A DNA stretch of 5,830 nucleotides, taken from JBFHRE01 sp041591895. GTDB lineage: Bacteria; Actinomycetota; Acidimicrobiia; Spongiisociales; ZC4RG35. The stretch lies in NCBI GenBank assembly GCA_041591895.1, contig JBFHRE010000149.1, forward strand, positions 1 to 5,830, read 5' to 3'. Made by a program: the position numbers and the translations under genes. The notes beneath the pieces are model-generated. The model ran no database searches. It was not told the DNA's origin and saw only the letters and a list, made by a program, of their open reading frames with translations. Below are positions 1-4,490 of this stretch, in pieces. Position 1 is the stretch's first letter; the number at the start of each line of letters is the position of its first letter.

Positions 1-220
1 CTGCCGCTCCGACCATGTGGGCGTCCATGGCGTCGGCGTCGGGGAAGATATGCACGAAGTGGACCTGGCTCTTGTCAGGGTCCAGATAGCCGTATTGGAA
101 TACCGTCCCGAGCTTGTCGGCTTCGAGGGCGGCGAACGCCTCCTCGCTCACTTCCTTCAGTGCCTCTCGCTTCCCGTCTCTGACGGTGCTGTGGCTCACG
201 AAGACGATTGGATCGGGCAT
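1..220 (-). CDS. Small ABM-like dimeric alpha/beta-barrel protein, N-terminal part (partial)
   Basis: An open frame on the minus strand begins with ATG at 218-220 and runs off the left edge, giving about 73 residues. GGAGG (226-230 on the plus strand, read in reverse) lies 5 nt before the ATG, a good ribosome site that fixes the start. The product begins MPDPIVFVSHSTVRDGKREA, followed by a charged helix (REALKEVSEEAFAALEADK), a strand GTVFQYGYLD, and VHFVHIFPDADAMDAHM. The order strand, helix, strand, strand, with a late D-A-M-D-A-H helix start, resembles antibiotic-biosynthesis-monooxygenase-type ferredoxin-like folds, where a small protein dimerises around a pocket. Many members have no proven enzyme activity, so no reaction is assigned. 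It is divergent from the membrane-protein gene at 364. Reality of the gene is likely; the family is only probable because the C-terminal part is missing. Confidence 0.7.
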   Translation of the reverse strand, partial: MPDPIVFVSHSTVRDGKREALKEVSEEAFAALEADKLGTVFQYGYLDPDKSQVHFVHIFPDADAMDAHMVGAA

Positions 221-363
221 CGATACCTCCCCGTTCGGGACCTGCCATCGACCCTAGCGAACGACTCCTTGTGGCCGACTCCCGGCGGAGGAGCTTCGGA
301 CCTGAGTTGGTGGGCTTCGGCAGGGCGATGTTTGAGGTCGCCTCAGCCGGGTAGGGACCAGGT

Positions 364-723
364 GTGAAACGCTCGATTCTCGCTCTCATCGCTGGTCTGG
401 TCGCCGGAGCGATCGGGTTCTACGCCGGTTTGTTCGCACTGCTCGCAGTCACCGGTCTCGACGGCGCCGGCTCGATGCCACCCGTCGCGACCGCCGGGGC
501 GGTCGGTGTCGGACTGGCGGCGGTCGCCGCTGTTCACCGGCTCGGCGTGGGCCGCGGGGTCGTCCTCGTCCTGGTCGGATTGGCCGTCGGCGCCGGGCTC
601 GGCGCACTCCTCGGCCAGATGGTCGACAGCTTCGAATGGACTCTCGCCGCCTCCGCCCTCGCGATCGCGGTCGCTGCCTTCTGGCCTGCGATCAACCGTC
701 CGCCCGGACGAATCTCGCGGTAG
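364..723 (+). CDS. Small four-helix membrane protein, unknown function
   Basis: This gene encodes 119 residues from GTG at 364, with AGGGA (353-357) 6 nt upstream as a modest ribosome site. The product is almost wholly hydrophobic, rich in Ala, Gly, Val and Leu. Four membrane segments can be placed at about residues 5-30, 40-58, 64-85 and 91-109. Basic residues sit at the N-terminus (K2, R3), in the loop between helices 2 and 3 (H59, R60, R65) and at the C-terminus (R112, R116, R119). The acidic loops (D33; D88, E91) lie on the other side. By the positive-inside rule both ends are cytoplasmic. No signature of a known transporter or enzyme is visible. The hydrolase gene starts 33 nt after the stop on the same strand, so cotranscription is likely. 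Codon bias matches the neighbouring genes and supports a real gene. Function is unknown. Confidence 0.72.
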   Translation: MKRSILALIAGLVAGAIGFYAGLFALLAVTGLDGAGSMPPVATAGAVGVGLAAVAAVHRLGVGRGVVLVLVGLAVGAGLGALLGQMVDSFEWTLAASALAIAVAAFWPAINRPPGRISR

Positions 724-745
724 GTTCAGAAGGGACCCCAACCCT

Positions 746-750
746 GGAGG
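746..750 (+). promoter_or_regulatory. Ribosome binding site that decides the hydrolase start
   Basis: GGAGG lies 6 nt before ATG 757. An in-frame GTG at 751 directly abuts it and would leave no spacer, so translation should begin at 757, giving MIEQVADDIW. Confidence 0.8.
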
Positions 751-756
751 GTGCCA

Positions 757-1491
757 ATGATCGAACAGGTCGCAGACGACATCTGGCGGGTGCCCGGCTC
801 GAGGACCAACCTCTACATCCTCGCCGAAGGTCTCTCGCTCACTCTGATCGACACCGGGTATCCCGGTGACTGGAGGGAGATCACCGACGCCATCGTCAAC
901 CTCAACCGGTCGCTCACCGACGTGGAGGCAGTCGTGCTCACCCACGCTCATCCCGACCACATCGGATCGGCCGAGCGCCTCCGGACCGAGCACGACGCCG
1001 CCGTCTACTGCCATCGCGACGAGGCGCCGATGGCCCGGGGCGAGAAGAAACAGCAGATCACGATCGGGTACATGCTCAGCCGGCTGTGGTGGCCGAAGAT
1101 GATGACGTTCGTGGTCAACGCCCTCGGCAAGGGCGGGGCCAGTCCCAAACCCGTGCCCGAGCCGATCACCTTCGAAGGCTCCGAGCCGCTGGACGTTCCC
1201 GGGAAGCCGATCCCGATCCACACCCCGGGTCACACCGACGGCCACTGCGCCTTCCACCTGCCCGACCGGGGCGTGCTGTTCACCGGCGATGGGCTCGTCA
1301 CCCACGACTCACTCACCCAGGAGACCGGCCCCCGCCTGCTGGGGGAGGCGTTCAACCACGATCAAGCGCGGACGGTCGAGTCGCTCGAAACCCTGCGGAG
1401 CATCGATGCGAACCTCCTCCTTCCCGGCCACGGCGAACCCTTCCGGGGATCACCGTCGGACGCAGTCGACCAGACCCTCGCCCGGCTCTAG
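757..1491 (+). CDS. Metallo-beta-lactamase-fold metal-dependent hydrolase
   Basis: The 244-residue protein has the complete metal-ligand set of the metallo-beta-lactamase superfamily. The HxHxDH motif THAHPDH gives H63, H65, D67 and H68. H159 lies in TPGHTDGH, D178 in FTGDG, and H225 in LLPGHGEP. IDTG at about 31-34 is the usual strand before the active site. The family hydrolyses varied thioester, lactone or phosphoester-like substrates through a two-metal centre (usually zinc); the overall length and TPGHT..G/GDG/PGHG spacing fit the glyoxalase II/lactonase-like branch. The substrate cannot be read from sequence. No signal peptide is visible, so it is probably cytoplasmic. A hydrophobic stretch at about 101-123 (YMLSRLWWPKMMTFVV) lies between the motifs and probably lines the substrate pocket. 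It follows the small membrane protein by 33 nt, probably as one transcript, and ends 6 nt from the convergent gene at 1498. Confidence 0.93.
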   Translation: MIEQVADDIWRVPGSRTNLYILAEGLSLTLIDTGYPGDWREITDAIVNLNRSLTDVEAVVLTHAHPDHIGSAERLRTEHDAAVYCHRDEAPMARGEKKQQITIGYMLSRLWWPKMMTFVVNALGKGGASPKPVPEPITFEGSEPLDVPGKPIPIHTPGHTDGHCAFHLPDRGVLFTGDGLVTHDSLTQETGPRLLGEAFNHDQARTVESLETLRSIDANLLLPGHGEPFRGSPSDAVDQTLARL

Positions 1492-1497
1492 GCCAGG

Positions 1498-2337
1498 TCA
1501 GTCGACTCCCAGCCGAACAACGATGAGGTCGCCTTGGACCGACGCACTCTGTGGGACTCCTGGAGCCGATTCGTGGAGGAACTCGATGTTGGCGTAGTCG
1601 AGTGTCGGACGATCGAGGGGATGCCCCAGGTCGAACAGGCACTCACCGCCTTCCACGGTTCCGACCGGAAGCCGGACCGACCCGATCTCGGTGGCCGACC
1701 CGGTCGTCTCGGACCATTCGATCAGCAGCAACTCGGAACCGGCGATCACGCCTTCCAGAGCGCCGGCGCCACTGCACTCCGAACCAGCGGTTTCGAACTC
1801 AGTCAGCACCAGCACAACCTCGGCCGGAGGTAGGGGGCGGGTGCCGATATAGAACGCCACCCCGAAACCGGCCGCCAGGACTCCGGCCAGGCCGACGGCC
1901 ATGGTCGGTCCGCCAGATCGGAGGCCGAGCCAGATCGCCAGTGCCTGGCCGAACCACACCGCGATCAACACCGCCGTGTCGCCGGCCGCCGGGTCGGGTG
2001 AACCGGCCAACGCGAACCCGGCATAGGTCCCGGCCCCGACGAGCGCGGCTGCCAGTGCCGGGACGGCGAGCCGGACGCCCTTCGCCCTCGACAACAGCCC
2101 TGCCACCAAGCCAATGATCGCACCGGAGGTCGCCAGGATCAGTCCGTTGAGAAGGTCGTCCGGTATCCCTAGTTCGTGGGCCGGGTCGAGGTTGTTGGTG
2201 GCGATCACGGTCGCAATGGCCAGGGCTAGCGGGACGGTCGGGAGTAGGGCCACCACGACCAGAGCCAGCACCCACGGACGGACGCCTCGCTCCTGCTTGG
2301 TAGGTTGCGTTTGCCGGTCGGATTGGTCGATGGTCAC
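1498..2337 (-). CDS. Five-helix membrane protein with exported C-terminal domain, unknown family
   Basis: Read from GTG at 2337 this is 279 residues. A GTG two codons upstream (2343) is also in frame, but AGGAGG at 2345-2350 would be 1 nt from it and 7 nt from 2337, so 2337 is preferred. A polar, basic N-terminus (1-20) is followed by hydrophobic segments at about 22-48, 63-83, 89-112, 121-139 and 144-164. Basic loops (KQERGVR at the N-terminus, SRAKGVR at 83-89, LRSGG at 139-143) alternate with acidic ones (DPAHELGIPDD, SPDPAAGD). This predicts an inside N-terminus and a C-terminal domain (about 172-279) outside the membrane. That domain contains only two cysteines, C188 and C233, which could form a disulphide. 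I do not recognise the family. The gene is convergent with the metallo-hydrolase, 6 nt apart, leaving no room for a separate terminator. The region upstream of its start holds inverted repeats. Confidence 0.75.
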   Translation of the reverse strand: MTIDQSDRQTQPTKQERGVRPWVLALVVVALLPTVPLALAIATVIATNNLDPAHELGIPDDLLNGLILATSGAIIGLVAGLLSRAKGVRLAVPALAAALVGAGTYAGFALAGSPDPAAGDTAVLIAVWFGQALAIWLGLRSGGPTMAVGLAGVLAAGFGVAFYIGTRPLPPAEVVLVLTEFETAGSECSGAGALEGVIAGSELLLIEWSETTGSATEIGSVRLPVGTVEGGECLFDLGHPLDRPTLDYANIEFLHESAPGVPQSASVQGDLIVVRLGVD

Positions 2338-2344
2338 GGTCACA

Positions 2345-2350
2345 CCTCCT
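2345..2350 (-). promoter_or_regulatory. AGGAGG ribosome site choosing GTG 2337 over GTG 2343
   Basis: On the minus strand AGGAGG is followed by one base and then GTG (2343). The second in-frame GTG (2337) sits 7 nt after the site, the normal spacing. The difference is only two residues. Confidence 0.7.
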
Positions 2351-2360
2351 GTCGCCTAGC

Positions 2361-2394
2361 GACCATGGTCGGTGACCTGTGCGATCCCGACCAT
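2361..2394. promoter_or_regulatory. Overlapping inverted repeats upstream of the membrane-protein gene
   Basis: GACCATGGTC (2361-2370) is a perfect 10-bp palindrome. ATGGTCGG (2365-2372) is also the exact reverse complement of CCGACCAT (2387-2394), 14 nt away. Three GACCAT/ATGGTC half-sites thus lie 24-57 bp upstream of the GTG at 2337. They could be an operator for that gene. The right arm also takes part in the hairpin at 2386-2422, so in minus-strand RNA the two pairings exclude each other. The repeats are seen directly; any regulatory role is inferred. Confidence 0.4.
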
Positions 2395-2422
2395 CGGGGA
2401 ACACCCCCAAATCGGTCTCGGG
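2386..2422 (-). terminator. Bulged hairpin after the relic stop codon, terminator-like
   Basis: CCC (2386-2388) pairs with GGG (2420-2422), and GACC (2389-2392) with GGTC (2414-2417), with TC 2418-2419 bulged. AT 2393-2394 pairs with AT 2411-2412, and GGGG (2396-2399) with CCCC (2405-2408). On the minus strand it begins 8 nt after the stop of the gene stub at 2430 and follows the HxlR gene's 3' end. There is no U-tract, so an intrinsic terminator is plausible but not proven. The same structure, with one exchanged pair, stands at 4402-4445. Confidence 0.45.
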
Positions 2423-2467
2423 GTGGGACCTACCAGGGTGGCGTGGCGGTGAAGATCTCGATCTCGT
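2397..2467. repeat. 71-bp direct repeat, copy A
   Basis: This stretch aligns without gaps to 4420-4490: 61 of 71 bases match by hand count. Identity is highest at the two ends (15 identical bases beginning GGGAACACCCCC; a 17-base run ending TCGATCTCGT). Both copies have the same orientation. Copy A contains the 3' half of the hairpin, a stop codon and the last codons of a discoidin-domain reading frame. Left of 2397 only the hairpin arm (GACCA) remains alignable, after a 3-nt indel; right of 2467 similarity stops at once. The copies enclose the regulator and alpha/beta-hydrolase genes. Confidence 0.88.
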
Positions 2468-2468
2468 C
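2430..2468 (-). pseudogene. 3'-terminal stub of a glycosidase/discoidin paralogue
   Basis: On the minus strand this reads DEIEIFTATPPW and then TAG, in the same frame as the C-terminus HEIEIFSATPVG-TAG of the glycoside hydrolase at 4453. Of the twelve codons from the first Glu through the stop, three differ synonymously (GCC/GCT, ACG/ACC, CCA/CCC), three change the residue (T/S, P/V, W/G) and six are identical. Third-position changes together with a kept stop indicate that both copies descend from translated sequence. Upstream (2469-2542) the frame stays open but no longer resembles the discoidin domain, so the rest of the gene is gone or was never here. It is too short to encode a product alone. 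Confidence 0.7.
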
Positions 2469-2542
2469 CGGCACGTCGTCTGCTCCCTGGCCGAACGGAA
2501 GGTGGCGTCGACGCTGTGACAGGCGCTCTCCTTCGGTAGCGG

Positions 2543-3304
2543 TCAGACTTGCGGGCTGTGGCTCGGGTGAGTCAGGGTGTCGTCGAGCCGGTACACCATT
2601 GCAGCCATGTGCTGGGGGTTTCCCAAGGTTGCCTGCAGCCTCCGGCCCATCTCAGGTCGGCGATTCCAAGTGGGCAGCGCTCTCCGCAGCTCGGACGGGC
2701 CTTTGACGACGATGCCTCCGCTGCGGATTGCTTCACCCCACTGGATGTGGCCCAGATGCCAGCGGGCGAGTGCCATGGCGTCCTCCACCTCGACGACGAG
2801 GTCCTCGCCGTAGCCAGGGTCGTTCGCGCACAACTCGGCATCGCCATTCTCGATGAGGAGCCAGGCAACGTCGCGTCTCCCCCGATACTCGAAGTTGAAC
2901 CTGACGACGACCCGTCCGTCCGGCAAGGCTTCTCGGCGCAGATACACGGCGGACCACGACCACAACACGATTCCTGGCTCAGTGTGCACAGGCCGGACTT
3001 CCATCCACATCTCACCCCAGGCGCCCAAAGCGTTGATCACGGGTTCGAGCGCGAGCCCGGCCTCTGTCGGCTCATACAGTGAACCGTGGCCGTATTCTTT
3101 TGGGGTGATGGTGATCACGCCGGCACGTTCGAGCTCCCGCAGCCGTTTGGTGAGGAGAGAACGGGACAGACCGGGAGCGCCATCAGCGATGTCATTGAAC
3201 GTATGACAACCAAACAGGACGTTGCGCATGATGATCGGGGTCCACCGCTCGGCGAACACCTCCGCGCCACGGGCCACGGGACAGTACTGCTGATAGGAAC
3301 GCAT
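2543..3304 (-). CDS. HxlR-family winged-helix regulator with C-terminal SCP2-like domain
   Basis: The 253-residue protein starts at ATG 3304 (MRSYQQYCPVARGAEVFAER). Residues 1-100 are an HxlR-type winged helix. C8-P9 is the usual N-terminal cysteine-proline; RWTPIIMRN (20-28) is the first helix; GLSRSLLTKRLRELERAGVI (45-64) is the recognition helix and following helix; and the wing is near 66-78, before YEPTEAGLAL. Residues about 105-215 resemble an SCP2/sterol-carrier-like domain (VVVRFNFEYRG, AWLLIENGDAELC, LGHIQWGEAIRSGGIVVKG), a fusion seen in actinobacterial HxlR proteins. That domain could bind a hydrophobic effector. HxlR proteins are usually dimeric and some sense reactive compounds through the N-terminal cysteine; whether C8 does so here is unknown. 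It is divergent from the alpha/beta hydrolase at 3439, with a perfect inverted repeat between them, so it probably controls both genes. The frame is open up to 3427, but the extra 41 residues cross the operator and fit no family. Confidence 0.88.
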   Translation of the reverse strand: MRSYQQYCPVARGAEVFAERWTPIIMRNVLFGCHTFNDIADGAPGLSRSLLTKRLRELERAGVITITPKEYGHGSLYEPTEAGLALEPVINALGAWGEMWMEVRPVHTEPGIVLWSWSAVYLRREALPDGRVVVRFNFEYRGRRDVAWLLIENGDAELCANDPGYGEDLVVEVEDAMALARWHLGHIQWGEAIRSGGIVVKGPSELRRALPTWNRRPEMGRRLQATLGNPQHMAAMVYRLDDTLTHPSHSPQV

Positions 3305-3325
3305 ACGACAGGATCCCCGGTGAGG

Positions 3326-3334
3326 CTCCTCCTT
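3326..3334 (-). promoter_or_regulatory. Strong Shine-Dalgarno-like AAGGAGGAG, too far from the regulator start
   Basis: Read on the minus strand this is AAGGAGGAG, the strongest such match near the regulator gene, but it ends 21 nt before ATG 3304. No ATG, GTG or TTG occurs at a normal distance after it. A weaker GGGGA stands 9 nt before the ATG. Either the weaker site is used or the strong one has another role. Seen directly; meaning uncertain. Confidence 0.3.
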
Positions 3335-3344
3335 ACCAGTGCTG

Positions 3345-3376
3345 TTTCTGTACCCCAAACGTACCAGGTACAGAAA
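3345..3376. promoter_or_regulatory. Perfect 10+10 bp inverted repeat, candidate operator of the divergent pair
   Basis: TTTCTGTACC (3345-3354) and GGTACAGAAA (3367-3376) are exact reverse complements with a 12-bp spacer. Inside lies a second dyad, GTACC-A-GGTAC (3361-3371), so GTACC occurs three times: at 3350-3354, at 3361-3365 and inverted at 3367-3371. The element is in the 134-bp gap between the regulator start (3304) and the hydrolase start (3439), where an autoregulating HxlR dimer would bind. Because the arms are symmetric, both strands carry TTTCTG-18-nt-TACAGA, a weak match to -35/-10 boxes, which could place promoters for both genes under the operator. The repeat is certain; its role is inferred from position and from how HxlR regulators usually act. 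Confidence 0.72.
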
Positions 3377-3438
3377 AAGTCCTTCCAAGCCTAAGGCCGG
3401 ACACACATGATCGACCGTGAGACGCACGGGAGGCCGCG

Positions 3439-4395
3439 ATGAGCAACAGCTACAAAGACAACTGGACTCTGAAGTCGATGAGCCGGGAGAGAGAAGCGGT
3501 CGCGAGAGCGCAGCAGGCGCTGGCCGCCGAAGGCGGGGTAGAGATTCGCTCTTCCTGGATCGAGGTCGACGCGGGAAGGATGATTCACACGCTGGAGGCA
3601 GGATCGGGTGAGCCGTTGATCCTGCTCCACGGATCGGGGAACAGCGCCGCCGATTGGGTGCCGCTTATGAGGGTGCCCTCCAGCCGTCGTCTGGTCGCGG
3701 TCGACAGACCGGGATTCGGTCTGAGTGATCCCGTCGAGTATCAGCGAGACGAACTCCGGACCACCGCTGTCACAACCGTGATACAGCTGCTCGACGCGCT
3801 TGGGGTGGACCGAGCGGACTTGGTGGGCAGCTCTGGGGGCGGCGTCTGGAGTCTCTGGACGGCACTCGACCAACCGCAACGAGTGCGAAGCCTCGCCCTC
3901 TTGGGTGCAGTGCCTCTCTTGCCGGGCACATCAGCCCCGCTTCCGCTTCGCCTCATGGCTACTCCGGTGGTCGGGGCCGTTCTCGGTCGTTTGATGCCAA
4001 CGCCGACTCCGGAGTCGGTGACGAAAATGATGGGGATGATGGGTGAAGGCGAGACGATCAGTCGATACCCAGAGCTGATCGAGGTCCACGTGGCTGCCGG
4101 GTCCGACCCAACCGCTGGCGATGCGGCGGAGCGAGAACTCAGGGCATTGATCCGTGGCCTGATTGGCTTCCGTGCCGGCTACGTCTTCACAGAAGACGCG
4201 TTGAGCGGGATCGAGCATCCCACCCTGCTGGTCTGGGGCGACCAGGATCCCATCGGTGACCTCGACGCGGCCCGCCGAGCAGCAGAAGCCATCCCGAACG
4301 CCGAACTCGCCGTGGTCTCCACCGGCCACGCCCCATGGTGGGGGGAACCGGAGCAGTGTGCCGGTCTGATCAGCAACCACATAGAAACCACCTGA
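3439..4395 (+). CDS. Alpha/beta-fold hydrolase, regulator-linked
   Basis: The 318-residue protein starts at ATG 3439, with GGGAGG (3428-3433) 5 nt upstream. It has a full alpha/beta-hydrolase core: LLHGSGNSAADW (oxyanion loop, H64-G65-S66-G67), AVDRPGFGLSDP (87-98), and the nucleophile elbow G130-S131-S132-G133-G134 with S132 as probable nucleophile. The acid is in WGDQDP (D270 likely, D268 possible) and the base is H297 in STGHAPWWGEPEQ. The cap region (about 165-250) contains a Met-rich stretch (KMMGMMGEGE) and probably sets specificity. An unusual charged N-terminal helix of some 35 residues (SREREAVARAQQALAAEGG) precedes the fold. No signal peptide is seen, so it is likely cytoplasmic. 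Relatives include esterases, epoxide hydrolases and C-C bond hydrolases; the sequence does not choose between them. Pairing with an HxlR-SCP2 regulator suggests a gene switched on by its own substrate or a related compound. Confidence 0.9.
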   Translation: MSNSYKDNWTLKSMSREREAVARAQQALAAEGGVEIRSSWIEVDAGRMIHTLEAGSGEPLILLHGSGNSAADWVPLMRVPSSRRLVAVDRPGFGLSDPVEYQRDELRTTAVTTVIQLLDALGVDRADLVGSSGGGVWSLWTALDQPQRVRSLALLGAVPLLPGTSAPLPLRLMATPVVGAVLGRLMPTPTPESVTKMMGMMGEGETISRYPELIEVHVAAGSDPTAGDAAERELRALIRGLIGFRAGYVFTEDALSGIEHPTLLVWGDQDPIGDLDAARRAAEAIPNAELAVVSTGHAPWWGEPEQCAGLISNHIETT

Positions 4396-4401
4396 GCGCC
4401 G

Positions 4402-4445
4402 CGCAGGAGACCAACCCATGGGAACACCCCCAAACCGGTCTCGCG
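4402..4445. terminator. Bulged hairpin between convergent genes, possible two-way terminator
   Basis: CGC (4402-4404) pairs with GCG (4443-4445), and GAGACC (4407-4412) pairs perfectly with GGTCTC (4437-4442), with AG 4405-4406 bulged. An inner GGG (4420-4422)/CCC stem is possible. It sits 7 nt after the alpha/beta-hydrolase stop and 8 nt after the glycoside hydrolase stop on the other strand, the right place to end both transcripts. No T-run follows on either side. The hairpin at 2386-2422 is its counterpart. Confidence 0.5.
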
Positions 4446-4490
4446 GTCGGACCTACCCGACGGGGGTAGCGGAGAAGATCTCGATCTCGT
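4420..4490. repeat. 71-bp direct repeat, copy B
   Basis: Partner of 2397-2467, gap-free, 61/71 identical, same orientation. Here the repeat is the native 3' end of the glycoside hydrolase gene: the codons for EIEIFSATPVG, TAG at 4453-4455, and the following sequence into the terminator-like hairpin. The outer edges of the two copies span 2,094 bp and enclose the regulator and alpha/beta-hydrolase genes. Confidence 0.88.

Noticed and set aside
221..363. Promoters in the divergent gap between the ABM-like gene and the small membrane protein
   Set aside because: Only weak box-like hexamers such as TTGGTG and TAGGGT were found, with poor spacing or partners; none stands out from background in GC-rich DNA.
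17..389. Short open frames on both strands over the left intergenic region
   Set aside because: They cross the divergent gap and overlap the ABM-like gene, which has a proper GGAGG-ATG start and a sensible protein.
343..1305. Long minus-strand open frame (320 codons)
   Set aside because: It lies antisense to the small membrane protein and the metallo-hydrolase. Its product is low-complexity and rich in Gly, Asp, Arg and His with no domain, as expected from the reverse of GC-rich coding DNA.
1799..2410. Minus-strand open frame of 203 codons overlapping the membrane-protein gene
   Set aside because: It is a shifted frame of the 1498-2337 gene, giving an Arg/Gly-rich product with no membrane segments; the real frame has clear alternating helices and a good ribosome site.
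2469..2542. Continuation of the glycosidase stub toward the regulator gene
   Set aside because: The frame is open, but its residues (for example RRRHLPFGQGADDVP) do not align with the region before HEIEIF in the intact gene, so homology ends near 2468.
3305..3427. N-terminal extension of the HxlR regulator
   Set aside because: The 41 extra residues match no family, would run through the candidate operator, and push the conserved Cys-Pro far from its usual place near the N-terminus.
3391..3879. Minus-strand open frame of 162 codons
   Set aside because: It is antisense to the N-terminal half of the alpha/beta hydrolase, with no recognisable motif and an improbable composition.
2397..4490. Insertion sequence or transposon defined by the direct repeats
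   Set aside because: No transposase or integrase and no terminal inverted repeats are visible. The repeats are long, diverged and partly coding, unlike target-site duplications.
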